From CAVXFS01 sp963761115 (lineage in GTDB: Bacteria > Pseudomonadota > Gammaproteobacteria > Burkholderiales > Gallionellaceae): a stretch of 64,000 nucleotides of DNA. The DNA lies in assembly GCA_963761115.1 (NCBI GenBank), contig CAVXFS010000005.1, positions 1,190,982 to 1,254,981 of the forward strand, read 5' to 3'. The notes below the pieces were generated by a model, which did not search any database, was not told the origin of the DNA, and was given only the letters and a program-made list of their open reading frames with translations. The translations under genes and the position numbers were made by a program. Below, in pieces: positions 33,981-43,730 of the stretch (position 1 is its first letter; each line of letters opens with the position of its first letter).

Positions 33981-35287
33981 ATAATCTCGACAGCCTCACC
34001 CGGATGTTCGCAGACAAGGGCGTTACCCGTCTGTACATGAAGATTCTCGCGAAGAACAATAACAAAAAACAGCAAATCTACTTTGGCACCAGCTTCTCTG
34101 TTCTGACTTTGCTGCCTACCCTGGGTATCTTTCCTGAACCAAGCGGCGACAATCCGATCTTCAAGGCCAGGCTCAACTTCTGGTGGATGATGGACGCCGG
34201 GGAGCTATACAAAGCACCTGGATCACAACTCATCTTTTACCCGCAGTATCCCGAAGTGCGCTTTTCAGGCTTCCTTGATGGTTGCGATAATGGCCCGTCA
34301 GGATTGCTTGATGAGGCAACCTGTGTTGCCGGACGTTTATTGTTTCTGGGTGTGCATCCTGATGGCCGAATCATTGGAGCATTGTTACCGCACACTCATC
34401 CCATCCGGCAGGAAATAGAGCAGGCTACACATCTCAATAAAATACGCATCTTCTACGAGATACCCGTTGCAGGTGATAGCCGCAGGGAGCTTCTGGATCG
34501 ACTGAAGGCTATTCACGAAAAAGGGTGGATTGATTCCAGGCGACTGGATAACAGCGGCAATATACTTCCTTGCAATGCTCCACAGTGCGGTGGATATACC
34601 CTTGAGGCAGAGTTCGGGATTTCGCCGAATGGTGATGCGGCACCAGATTTCAAAGGTTGGGAATTAAAGCAATATGCGGTGGACAGGTTTGATCTTGTTA
34701 ACAGCTCTGTGATCACACTGATGACGCCAGAGCCAACTGGCGGGCATTACAAGACGAAAGGTGTAGAGAGTTTTATTCGCAAGTTTGGTTATCCTGACAA
34801 GATGGGACGCGAGGATCGGCTTAACTTTGGCGGTGTCCACAGGGTGGGCGAAAAACATGCAACCACCGGCCTCACACTAACCCTTGTCGGGTTCGACGCC
34901 ACAGATGGCAAAATACTCACCAAATCTGCAGGCATCTCATTGCTAACGGATGCCGGAGAAGAGGCCGCCACATGGACCTATGCGGACTTGATGAATCACT
35001 GGAATCACAAACATGCACGAACGGCTTACATCCCGTCCATGAAGCATACTGATCCTGTTCGTCAGTATAGTTATGGCAACATGGTTCGGCTGGGAGAGGG
35101 GGCGGATTTCCTGTTGGTGTTAAAGGCCATGTTTAAGGGCAAGATTTATTATGATCCTGGAATCAAGCTGGAAAATGCATCGAGTGCAAAACCCACCACT
35201 AAACGGCGTAGCCAGTTTCGGGTTAAATCTGGAGATTTGTCATCGCTGTATTTGAAAATGGAACAAGTAGACGTGACAATGATATAG
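33959..35287 (+). CDS. MvaI/BcnI-family restriction endonuclease
   Basis: A 442-residue protein. The C-terminal half matches the MvaI/BcnI family: CGGYTLEAEFGISPNGDAAP followed by DFKGWELKQYAVDRF, which supplies the D-x(n)-E-x-K active site. The N-terminal 190 residues (RLYMKILAKNNNKKQQIYFG) form a second domain often seen in longer members. ATG 33959 (MEKNLRVDNLDSL) overlaps vsr by 22 bases and is preferred over the longer frame. Relatives cut CC(W/S)GG, consistent with the linked C5 methyltransferase and Vsr. Exact specificity not readable. Confidence 0.85.
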   Translation: MEKNLRVDNLDSLTRMFADKGVTRLYMKILAKNNNKKQQIYFGTSFSVLTLLPTLGIFPEPSGDNPIFKARLNFWWMMDAGELYKAPGSQLIFYPQYPEVRFSGFLDGCDNGPSGLLDEATCVAGRLLFLGVHPDGRIIGALLPHTHPIRQEIEQATHLNKIRIFYEIPVAGDSRRELLDRLKAIHEKGWIDSRRLDNSGNILPCNAPQCGGYTLEAEFGISPNGDAAPDFKGWELKQYAVDRFDLVNSSVITLMTPEPTGGHYKTKGVESFIRKFGYPDKMGREDRLNFGGVHRVGEKHATTGLTLTLVGFDATDGKILTKSAGISLLTDAGEEAATWTYADLMNHWNHKHARTAYIPSMKHTDPVRQYSYGNMVRLGEGADFLLVLKAMFKGKIYYDPGIKLENASSAKPTTKRRSQFRVKSGDLSSLYLKMEQVDVTMI

Positions 35288-35481
35288 ATACGTTATGTGT
35301 GACAGAAATGACGCGCAGTACGTGATTGCAGCACCTCTGTCACGCAAACAAGCTTGCAAATAGACCATACAAATTATTGTGTCATGGCTCATGCGTACTA
35401 TGTAGTAGCATTACGGCTCTATAAGGGATGTATTTGTTATTTAATACAAAAAGATTAATTCAAATTTAATACAGATTATCT

Positions 35482-37671
35482 ATGGCAAAGCTTCGCCCTC
35501 GCGCAAGAATTATTCGAACTATCGGCGATCAGCTCATCAGCGGCCCTGATGCAGCCCTGATTGAACTTGTGAAAAATGCGTTTGATGCCGATTCACCATA
35601 TGTGAAAATTAAAATCGTACCGAGAAGCACAAATAGTCCGGAAGGGTTAATAATTGTGCAGGATCGTGGACACGGCATGACGCATGTAGACGTGATAGAA
35701 CGATGGTTTGAACCCGCCACTGACGAAAAACAAAAACGCCGATTCAGCCCCGGAAATAGATTGATGCTTGGCGCAAAAGGGATTGGCCGCTTTGCGGCTT
35801 CACGTCTCGGTACTAAAACTCAAGTTCATTCGGTTGCTTGTTTGGAGGGAACACAATTTGAAGAGGTTAATGTTGATGTTGATTGGAATGACTTTACTTC
35901 GGAAAAATATCTTGAAGATATAGATGTGCCTGTTGAGCATCATCTCGTTCTGGATAGCAAGACAAGAACCGGAGTTGAGCTACGAATTTCAGATCTGCGC
36001 GATACTTGGACACGCAAGCGTATTGAAAGCTTAGTTAGAGAATTGCGTCGCTTGGCATCACCAAACGAGGCTGGAGATAACTTTGTAATCCACTTGGATA
36101 TTACCGAATTCACGGTTAAAAATTCCGGGTTTGAGGGCGCTGAAGTGCTTCAATTGCTTAATACTGATATCACGTCCGATGCGCCCGAAATCTCTGATCC
36201 AACAATAATTGTTCCTTTCAGGGTGCAAGAGCATGCCGATTACAAATTAGAGGGGAAATTTGATGTTATGGGGGCATTTAGTGGCACATTTGTTAACTGT
36301 AAAGGAGACGGCATTCCACAGCAAATAAATGTCCCTGCATTGAAAATTGAACAGGATGAGGTTAGTTGTGGCGCAATAAACCTTTACATCAATGTGTATG
36401 ACTTAGAAACGGAGTCCGTTACTGATCTTTTCACACGGATGGGCCTAAATTTCGAGAAAATTGGAATCCGGTCAGCGCGCAAGATTCTTAATGAAAATGC
36501 TGGCATCGCCATATTCAGAAATGGTTTTAGAATTCGACCATATGGTGAGCCCGAGTTTGATTGGCTAGAGCTTGAAAGAAAGCGTGTCCAGAATCCAAGT
36601 AAGAAATTGGGTTTATCTCAAGTCTCAGGTCGAGTAGAAGTTGAAAACGAAGAAAAATCGCTCTTGGTTGAGCGAAGCAGTAGAGAAGGATTAGAGCACA
36701 ATGGCGCTTTTGATCGACTGAAGCGCCTGATTGAAGGGGTATTAACTTATATTGAAGATAAACGCGTTGCTTTCAGGGAAAAAGCCGGGCTTAGCCGAAA
36801 AGCATCTGGCGATGTTGCTCAAGTTAAGGCCTTGGCATCTTTACAGCAAGTTAGCAAGGCCGTTGCAAAGTTGCCAGTCTCATTGCAGGAACCTATTCGG
36901 AAAGCGATAGAGAAAGAATCGGCCGCGCTTGCCACTTCACTTGATGAAATCGATGCATTCCAAAAGTTGCTTCAATCGAGATCGGCTCTTGGTTTGGTTG
37001 TTGCACAGGTAATACATGAAGGTCGACGCATTCTGAATCCAATGTCAACTGCAGCAAAATCCTTAGTTGATCACAAAGCTTGGTTGCTCGAGCAAAGTAA
37101 ACGTGGCGAAGTGGCAAGAAAACAATTTTCTGAGCATGCAACAACATTAGGTGATGGGACGAAGAGTTTGAGCCGACTTTTCAAGAGGCTTGACCCTGTC
37201 TCTGGCAGGCGGCGCGGCAAACCATCAATCTTTGTTATAAATGATGCGGTGTCGTCTGCACTAGCCTTGTTTGAATCCGCAATAGCAGATGGAAATATTT
37301 CGCTGCATATTGATTTGTCGCCTGATGCAAAAGCGTATGGTTACGTTGAGGATTTCCAAGCGGCGCTACTGAATATTATTGAGAATGCGATTTACTGGCT
37401 ATCTTCGTCAGATCAGGTTTCGCGCAATATCAGTATTTCAAGTGAATTACGAGGAAAGATTTTTAGATTGAATGTAAGCAACGACGGACCCCTATTAGAC
37501 CCCGGTTTTCTCCCAAGACTTTTTCACGCAGGCTTCAGTCTGAAATCAGATGGAACTGGTCTCGGCTTGGCTATTGCCAGAGAAGCTTGTCGCGCAAGCA
37601 AAGGTGATTTGATATTTGCTTCAGACAAACTCGACACCACATTCGTAATTGAATTTCCGATTGCAGATTAA
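35482..37671 (+). CDS. Double-GHKL ATPase: HSP90-like N-terminal domain fused to a histidine kinase core
   Basis: A 729-residue protein with two GHKL ATP-binding modules. The N-terminal one has ALIELVKNAFDADSPYVKI, VQDRGHGMT and MLGAKGIGRFAASRLG, as in HSP90/MutL-type ATPases. The C-terminal one has NIIENAIYWL, NVSNDGPLL and GTGLGLAIAREACRASKG, a histidine-kinase HATPase. Between them VVAQVIHEGRRIL resembles an H-box, with H512 as possible phosphate acceptor, preceded by helical coiled segments. Soluble, no transmembrane helix. It is followed 20 bases later by a receiver-domain protein, suggesting a phosphorelay. AT-rich. Confidence 0.82.
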   Translation: MAKLRPRARIIRTIGDQLISGPDAALIELVKNAFDADSPYVKIKIVPRSTNSPEGLIIVQDRGHGMTHVDVIERWFEPATDEKQKRRFSPGNRLMLGAKGIGRFAASRLGTKTQVHSVACLEGTQFEEVNVDVDWNDFTSEKYLEDIDVPVEHHLVLDSKTRTGVELRISDLRDTWTRKRIESLVRELRRLASPNEAGDNFVIHLDITEFTVKNSGFEGAEVLQLLNTDITSDAPEISDPTIIVPFRVQEHADYKLEGKFDVMGAFSGTFVNCKGDGIPQQINVPALKIEQDEVSCGAINLYINVYDLETESVTDLFTRMGLNFEKIGIRSARKILNENAGIAIFRNGFRIRPYGEPEFDWLELERKRVQNPSKKLGLSQVSGRVEVENEEKSLLVERSSREGLEHNGAFDRLKRLIEGVLTYIEDKRVAFREKAGLSRKASGDVAQVKALASLQQVSKAVAKLPVSLQEPIRKAIEKESAALATSLDEIDAFQKLLQSRSALGLVVAQVIHEGRRILNPMSTAAKSLVDHKAWLLEQSKRGEVARKQFSEHATTLGDGTKSLSRLFKRLDPVSGRRRGKPSIFVINDAVSSALALFESAIADGNISLHIDLSPDAKAYGYVEDFQAALLNIIENAIYWLSSSDQVSRNISISSELRGKIFRLNVSNDGPLLDPGFLPRLFHAGFSLKSDGTGLGLAIAREACRASKGDLIFASDKLDTTFVIEFPIAD

Positions 37672-37691
37672 TCTTAAGGGAGATTGATTTA

Positions 37692-38861
37692 ATGATAGAT
37701 TTATTAATTGTTGAGGATGATCCCAAAGAACAAGAAGTTTGGAAGCAGGTTATTGAAATGCACAATGCAAATTTCGAGGAGTATGGTTTCGAAATTTCAC
37801 CTGAATTTGCGCAAAGCTTAGACGATGCGAATAAATTAATTGCCTCTCGAAATTATGATGCGGCAGTAGTAGATGTCCGATTGAAGCAGGCCGGTGGTCA
37901 TGTTGGGCCAAACACTGACGGGAATTTAGTCCTCGAGACGATTTTAGAGTCAGAAATGGCTGTCGTTGCATTGTTTACTGGTGAATCAGCGCTAGCTGCT
38001 ACGCCAGCTGATACGAGAATTAATATTAAAGTTTTTACAAAAGGTGGCGGTGAAAACGAAGGTACGCCGGCCGTTATGAAATGGTTATGCTCTCAAGCGC
38101 CAATGATGAAACAAGTGAAGGCAGCGCAGCAAACCATTAAGCGAGAAATGGCAAAAGTCTTTTGCCGTTCAATTTGGCCACGCTGGAGCAACTGGGTTCT
38201 GAATCCTGGTGAATCTGAAGACTTCATCCCAACTGCAATTACACGGCACATAACATCGCATATTTATGCAACATTGCTTGCAGATGGGCGGCACGGCGTG
38301 CATCCTGAAGAGTGGTATTTTGTTCCTCCTCTTCAGGACAAAATAGGTACAGGTGATTTGATTCGTCTAGATGACGGTACAGTTGAGATTGTTATAACGC
38401 CGCGCTGCGACCTACAACGCGATGACAAAAACGAAACAATCCAGTTGGCAATTTGTATGGATGTATCTGAAGAGTGGGGAAAGCGTTGTAAAAAAATTGC
38501 GGATGCGAAAGCGGCTCTCCAAAATCATAAACTGCCGGAAAATGATAAGGGAATACGAAAGCTTGAAGAAACTCTAGCAGCAGCAAAGGAAGCTTTGAGG
38601 CGTTACACGCAACACTCTAACTGTACGACATTCCATTTTCTGCCTAGGATGAAAATTACTGAGGGTTCAGAAATTGGGCCATTTTATATTCATTTCGACA
38701 AAATACGTTCCGTAGCCAGATCTTCAAGTGAGGCAGAGGAACTGCAGAAACCTAAGCGACGTATAGCAACCGTAACATCTGAATTTTTGCCGTCTCTTGT
38801 GGAACGGCTGGGCTCTTACTTCAGTCGAATTGGTACTCCTGACTATTCGCATCCAGACTAA
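37692..38861 (+). CDS. Receiver-domain protein with uncharacterised C-terminal region
   Basis: A 389-residue protein. Residues 1-130 are a receiver domain: LIVEDDPKEQEVW with E8/D9/D10, YDAAVVDVRLKQ with D61 as phosphorylation site, ALFTGES with T96 and KVFTKGG with K117. Residues 140-389 match no DNA-binding or enzymatic family I know; they include a helical stretch (CRSIWPRWSNWVL), a strand-rich core (LIRLDDGTVEIVITPRCDL) and a coiled segment (LEETLAAAKEALRRYTQ). Its gene follows the GHKL ATPase with a short gap, so the two likely form one two-component defence or stress unit. Confidence 0.8.
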   Translation: MIDLLIVEDDPKEQEVWKQVIEMHNANFEEYGFEISPEFAQSLDDANKLIASRNYDAAVVDVRLKQAGGHVGPNTDGNLVLETILESEMAVVALFTGESALAATPADTRINIKVFTKGGGENEGTPAVMKWLCSQAPMMKQVKAAQQTIKREMAKVFCRSIWPRWSNWVLNPGESEDFIPTAITRHITSHIYATLLADGRHGVHPEEWYFVPPLQDKIGTGDLIRLDDGTVEIVITPRCDLQRDDKNETIQLAICMDVSEEWGKRCKKIADAKAALQNHKLPENDKGIRKLEETLAAAKEALRRYTQHSNCTTFHFLPRMKITEGSEIGPFYIHFDKIRSVARSSSEAEELQKPKRRIATVTSEFLPSLVERLGSYFSRIGTPDYSHPD

Positions 38862-38921
38862 ATTACTGAGGGAAGTTATTTAGGGCGGAGACTTGGCTAT
38901 TTTCAAGTGACAATGAATAAT

Positions 38922-39214
38922 TTATGACTTCTTAAAATGTAACCCTTCAACGTATTCGAAAACGCCCACGTCCCGGCTGGTAAAAGAGATCAGTATCTCG
39001 GTTATCCATTGCCATATTTATAAAACTCCAATTCGGAGTTACCAAAGGCATGCTCCAATTTACAATCAATAGTTAAACGAATCGATAGGTCAGATTCGAT
39101 TGATTCGCGAAAAATGTGGCCGATTCGCCCTGAATTTAAATACTCGCAAGCAACATGGTGCTTGGCTATCATTACAATGATTGGGATGCGGCTAGCAGAA
39201 AATATTCCATCCAT
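38922..39214 (-). CDS. Small hypothetical protein, possibly frameshifted
   Basis: A 70-codon frame (39,214 to 39,002; ASRIPIIVMIAKHHVACEYL and SDLSIRLTIDCKLEHAFGNS) continues naturally in another frame as WITEILISFTSRDVGVFEYV to a stop at 38,922, giving about 96 residues. The join needs a one-base change. Composition looks protein-like, but I do not recognise a family. It lies in the 405-base gap between the receiver and NERD genes, on the opposite strand; otherwise I see nothing in this gap. Confidence 0.3.
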
Positions 39215-39266
39215 AAATAAAATACACCAACCCGTGTAATTAACCCAGGTTATTTATCCCATAACT

Positions 39267-41121
39267 ATGGCTATCATTCTTCCAGCACTACATTCTAAAA
39301 ATCTGAGGCTCACGCCGGGTGAGCGACGATTTGGCACTAGCCTGCTGCGCAATCTGGAGGATGACTACCACTGCTGGGTCGATGTGCCAGTGGGGCCCAA
39401 GCAGCGCCGGCCCGATTTCATTGTGCTTCATCCCGGCAGAGGAATCCTGGTGCTGGAGGTGAAAGACTGGCAGCTGACTACCATTCAGAAGATGGATAGG
39501 CATACTGCCGAAATACATACGGATCGCGGTTTAAAGACAGTGGTCAATCCGATTGAGCAGGCGCGGGCATATGCTGTAGAGATCACGGCGCTGCTGGAGC
39601 GTGACCCGCTGCTGGTGCAGCAGGAGCAGGGGCGTTATCACGGGAATTTGTTATTGCCATGGGGCTACGGCGTGGTTCTCAGCCAATATTACGCGCAAGC
39701 AGTTTGAGTCGGCAGAACTGGATCAGGCTATTCCCGGTGACAAGGTGATTTGCAAGGATGAAATGACTGAGTCAGTCGATGCCGAGGCGTTTCAAAAGCG
39801 CATGTGGGGAATGTTTCACTACAGCTTCGGCGGTGTGCTTTCTCTGGCCCGGATTGATCGGGTGCGCTGGCATCTGTTCCCTGAAATCCGGATTCAACAG
39901 GGCAGCTTGTTCGATGCGGCCAGTGACGGGGCAGACCCGCAACAATCCATTGCCAAGGCGCTGCCCGATATTGTCAAAGTCATGGACCTGGAGCAGGAGA
40001 AGCTTGCCCGCAATCTGGGTGAGGGGCACCGCATCATTCATGGTGTGGCAGGTTCCGGCAAGACATTGATTCTGGCTTATCGCGCGATGTATCTGGACAA
40101 GCTCGGTCTGGCAAAACCTGTTCTGGTGCTCTGCTTCAACAAAACCCTGGCGGCAAAGCTGAAGCTGTTGCTGGCGGAACGAGGTGCGGGAGATCGGGTG
40201 CATGTGCGCCATTTTCACGGCTGGTGCAGGGATATGTGCAACCTCTATCAGTTGGATTTGCCCGGCGATGAGAAGCAACCGATCTATGAGCGACAAGTGC
40301 TTGCTGTAATTGCAGGTTGTGAAAAAGGCCGCGTTCCGCCCACCCAGTACGCGGCGGTATTGATTGACGAAGGCCATGACTTTCAGCCGGCGTGGTTCAA
40401 GCTGCTGGTGCAGATGATCGATCCGGAAACCAATTCGCTTCTGCTGATGTATGACGATGCACAGAACATTTATGGGGGAAGCAAGCGTCAAGTTTTCACC
40501 TGGTCCAGCGTTGGTATCAATGCAATAGGGCGCAGCACCATTCTGAAGGTGAATTACCGAAATACCGTTGAAGCGCTCGATTTCGCCTATCGGTTTGCTT
40601 CAGCTTATCTGGATCAATCCGGCGGCACTGAGGAAATTCCGCTGGTGCATCCTGAATTCGGCGGCAGAAACGGGGCAAAGCCGGAGGTTCAACGCCTGCC
40701 CGGTAATACGCAGGAACTGGATTACCTGGCCGCATGGCTGATAAAACGCGCCGAAGCTGGCGTTCCTTTCCGCCAAATGGCTGTGCTGTGCCGGTTCAAT
40801 TATCAAGTAGACAAGATGCGTGATGGGCTGATCCGGAAGGGGATAGCAGTGGATATGGATCAATTCGATGACAAGCGTACCAAGGCATTTGATCCCGCAA
40901 CAGACACCGTTAAGATTTTAACCATGCACTCCAGCAAGGGGCTGGAATTCAACAGTGTTGCAATACCTGACTTGGGCTGTATGCCGTACACGAAAGCGAC
41001 ACCCGAAGAAGAGGCGAAACTGCTCTATGTCGCCATGACACGCTCGACGGAAAGCATGCTGGTTACGTACCACAGCGATAGCCAATTCACGAAACAATGC
41101 GAAGTACTTTGTCAGCGGTAA
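39267..41121 (+). CDS. NERD nuclease-UvrD-like helicase fusion, one frameshift
   Basis: One gene split by a single extra base near 39,685 (GVVLSQ should continue NITRKQFESAELDQ). The first 130 residues are a NERD nuclease domain (RRPDFIVLHPGRGILVLEVK). The rest is an SF1 helicase: Walker A HGVAGSGKTLILAYRAMY, Walker B LIDEGHDFQPAW, motif IV-like DDAQNIYGG, motif V ILTMHSSKGLEF and motif VI LLYVAMTRSTESML. About 615 residues. NERD-helicases are frequent in defence islands. Presumed role is DNA or RNA processing against foreign elements. Confidence 0.85.
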
Positions 41122-41236
41122 ATATCACAATTAAAGGATCGGCTCACTTTGTCTCATTTTCTCTGTTGAATCGTATGGAGAGGCTGCAAGTGGTTTCTTT
41201 GTTGTGCCTGTACTAAAACATACTCAGGGAGGTTGT

Positions 41237-42118
41237 ATGCAAGAAGCCACATATCTATCAACTACAAAACTTGCAGAGAAATTTGCCATGCAGCCCAAAG
41301 AGCTTTTCGCTCAACTGGCGACGCTCGGGCTGATCAGGCAAAAAGATGGCGCCTGGGAGTTGTCCGAGGAAGGCAGGAAGAAGGGCGGCATTGTCAAAGA
41401 CAGCAAGCAATACGGCCCGTATATCGCTTGGCCCAGCAACGTAGATCTGAATCTGACCATCAATGAAGCGCTCATTACAGCGACTGCCATTGGCAAGCAT
41501 TTCGACTTGAGTGCGATCAAAGCCAACTACATTCTTTCCGAGCTTGGCTGGATTAAGAAAGGCCTTAAGGGTTGGGAGCTGACCAATCAGGGCGCAAAAC
41601 TGGGTGGTGTGCAGGATGAAGACAAGAAATCAGGCATACCCTTTGTGCGCTGGCCGGAAACCATCGTTAACTCAAAAGCTTTGCTGGAGTCGATGGCGCA
41701 AATAACCGGCAAGCTCCCGGAAAAGAAAGCGGAAGAAGCCGGGAAGGTCAGTGAGGAAATCGGATTTCGCGAAAAGTTCGAGGCCAAGCACCGCTCTGCC
41801 GATGGGCATTTTGTCAGGTCGAAAGCGGAAATGTTGATCGACAACTGGCTGTATATGGCCGAGATCGTTCATGCCTATGAGCGCAAGCTGCCCATTGAGG
41901 AGGATGTGTACTCGGATTTTTACATTCCCACGGGCAAGGTCTATCTGGAATATTGGGGATTGGAGAACGATGCCAAGTACCTTGCCAGAAAGAAGCAGAA
42001 GATCGAGATTTACAATAAATATGGTTTCAATCTGATCGAGCTTACCGATAAGGAAGTTCAGAACCTTGACGATCACCTGCCCAGATTATTGCTCAAGTAT
42101 GGCGTGCAGGCTTATTGA
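41237..42118 (+). CDS. Winged-helix repeat protein with C-terminal PD-(D/E)XK nuclease-like domain
   Basis: A 293-residue protein. Residues 5-60 (LAEKFAMQPKELFAQLATLG, WELSEEGRKKGG) and 75-135 (IGKHFDLSAIKANYILSELG, WELTNQGAKLGG) are two copies of a winged-helix unit, each followed by a (P)YIAWP or PFVRWP motif. The C-terminal 115 residues have RSKAEMLIDNWL, VYSDFYIPTGKVYLEYWG and KKQKIEIYNKYGFNLIEL, the E-D-ExW pattern of restriction-like nucleases. ATG 41237 has GGGAGG 5 bases upstream. Homologues are often misnamed glycerol kinase. Role unknown, probably nucleic-acid cleavage. Confidence 0.72.
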   Translation: MQEATYLSTTKLAEKFAMQPKELFAQLATLGLIRQKDGAWELSEEGRKKGGIVKDSKQYGPYIAWPSNVDLNLTINEALITATAIGKHFDLSAIKANYILSELGWIKKGLKGWELTNQGAKLGGVQDEDKKSGIPFVRWPETIVNSKALLESMAQITGKLPEKKAEEAGKVSEEIGFREKFEAKHRSADGHFVRSKAEMLIDNWLYMAEIVHAYERKLPIEEDVYSDFYIPTGKVYLEYWGLENDAKYLARKKQKIEIYNKYGFNLIELTDKEVQNLDDHLPRLLLKYGVQAY

Positions 42119-42155
42119 ATACGCAAAGGTTTTGCAGAGCTGTGTCAGTGGGCAT

Positions 42156-43192
42156 ATGAGATATTGGTGGGTAAATCAGAACCAGACATTCGCCCACGAG
42201 ATAGCGGGTGGCTATCTATGGTCGCCCAAGCGTAAAGCGGATGGTAGCCGTAATCCATTTTATGAGTTCATGCGTGAAGTATCGCCAGGTGACCTGATTC
42301 TCTCCTTTTCAGATACATTTATTCCTGCTGTTGGCGTTGCAAAATCCTATTGTTATGAATGGCCGAAGCCTGGTGAGGTTGGGGAGGCTGGGGTTATTGG
42401 GAGCAGATAGGTTGGCAGGTTGATGTGTATTTCCGCGCGTTGAATCATAAGATTCGACCCAGTGAACATATGGAGCGGCTTTGTTCAATATTACCGGAGA
42501 AGTATTTGCCATTGCGGGGGAATGGAAATGGTGATCAAGGCGTTTGTCTTGGCGAAATATCTTCAGGATTTATGGGGGTGTTGGGGGTGATGTGGATATG
42601 ACAGTGGATGTGCGAAGTTTCTACCCCCATCCCAGCCTTCCCCCTGCAAGGGGGAAGGGGCTAAAACCGTGCGAGGGGAAGGAGCTGGGGCGCTGAGCCG
42701 CAAGCTGACTACCATAAGATGCAAGCCGTAGGGCTTATCGAATGGGAAGAGTACTTGCAGCAGAAACTTCGTGATGACGCCAAGCTTGAAGAAACTGAGA
42801 AAGAAGCGATTGTCATGTCTCGGCGTGGACAGGGCAAGTTTAAGCAAAACGTAAGTCTGTTGGAACGTAGATGTCGCATTACACAGGTCGATAGGCCAGA
42901 ACATCTTCGTGCCAGCCATATCAAACCGTGGCGCGATAGCAGCAATCAGGAGCGGCTTGATGGTGAGAACGGATTTCTGCTTACGCCATCTATTGATCAT
43001 CTTTTTGATCGTGGGTTTATCTCGTTTGAAGATAGTGGGAGGTTGTTGATATCACCTGTTGCGTATAGGCCGGCATTGGAGCGGATGGGGGTGCCGATAG
43101 GGGGAGACTTTAATGTTGGGGGGTTTACGGGGGAGCAGAAGAGGAATTTGGAGTTTCATCGGGGGTTTGTGTTTTTGGAGGCTAGGCGGTAG
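42156..43192 (+). pseudogene. EVE-like/HNH endonuclease gene interrupted by a palindromic repeat
   Basis: ATG 42156 opens an EVE-like domain (MRYWWVNQNQTFAHEIAGGY, SPGDLILSFSDTFIPAVGVA). A one-base shift near 42,400 leads to GWQVDVYFRALNHKIRPSEH and LPEKYLPLRGNGNGDQGV. The HNH domain follows from about 42,690: CRITQVDRPEHLRASHIKPW, GENGFLLTPSIDHLFDRGFI. Such proteins are modification-dependent nucleases (EVE reads the base, HNH cuts). A 100-base palindromic repeat sits exactly in the linker and brings stops, so the gene is disrupted, or the HNH half is made from ATG 42719. Confidence 0.75.
42600..42690. repeat. REP-like repeat inserted in the EVE-HNH linker
   Basis: A unit with CTACCCCCATCCCAGCC, the hairpin TTCCCCCTGCAAGGGGGAAG and a GGGCTAAAACCGT tail. 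Protein similarity resumes on both sides, which shows the insertion is relatively recent. Confidence 0.78.
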
Positions 43193-43511
43193 GTTTTCGG
43201 GAAATTGAAGGTTCTACCCCCATCCCAGCCTTCCCCCTGCAAGGGGGAAGGGGCTAAAACCGTTCAAGGGGGAAGGGGCGAAAACCGTTCAAGGGAAGTA
43301 GTGCACCAGTTTGATGTTCTGGCTGGCTGCTGTTTGCGCCTTACGATAAACGCGGTATAGATGTGGCGGATGCACCCGTAAGGTGTACGCCGGTGGGTTC
43401 CCGGCGGCTGGCCACCCTTCCGCTACGCAAGTGGAGGAACTCTAAACGATCCGTGAAATGCTTCAACTGCAATGCCGATGCATATGCCCGCCCAAACGGG
43501 ATGAGTAGCCG
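43193..43511. repeat. REP-like repeat and second repeat class, no gene
   Basis: Bases 43210-43300 carry a palindromic unit (CCTTCCCCCTGCAAGGGGGA) with the GGGCTAAAACCGTTCAAGG tail twice. Bases 43370-43500 carry a different sequence, GGATGCACCCGTAAGGTGTA within an imperfect hairpin and GGTTCCCGGCGGCTGGCC, which looks like another dispersed repeat. No coding signal is convincing. Confidence 0.55.
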
Positions 43512-43721
43512 TTACTTTTCCGCTTCGATGAGTTCGATGTCTTTTTTCAGCAGGTCATTGACCAGTTCCGACAAGTCCATGCCTTTGGCATCTGCCCTGG
43601 CGGCGAGGTAGGTCTGCACTTTTTCGTCGAGATACACCGGTAAACGGAAGGCCGCGTCGGGTTGATAAAACTTGCCGCGTACGCCCTTGCTGAAATCGTA
43701 TCTTTCTTTCATGGCTGTCAC
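43512..43721 (-). CDS. brnA: BrnA-type ribbon-helix-helix antitoxin
   Basis: A 69-residue CopG/BrnA-like protein. It has the strand FRLPVYLDEKVQTYLAARAD and the helices AKGMDLSELVNDLLKKDIEL of the ribbon-helix-helix fold. It follows the BrnT-type gene by 9 bases on the same strand, the usual toxin-first order of brnTA. It should repress the operon and neutralise BrnT. Confidence 0.82.
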   Translation of the reverse strand: MTAMKERYDFSKGVRGKFYQPDAAFRLPVYLDEKVQTYLAARADAKGMDLSELVNDLLKKDIELIEAEK

Positions 43722-43730
43722 CTCTGGCCG

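Noticed and set aside
39601..39690. Alternative start of the helicase at 39601
   Set aside because: The first 27 codons of that frame are out-of-frame NERD sequence; the true gene begins at 39267 and is shifted near 39685.
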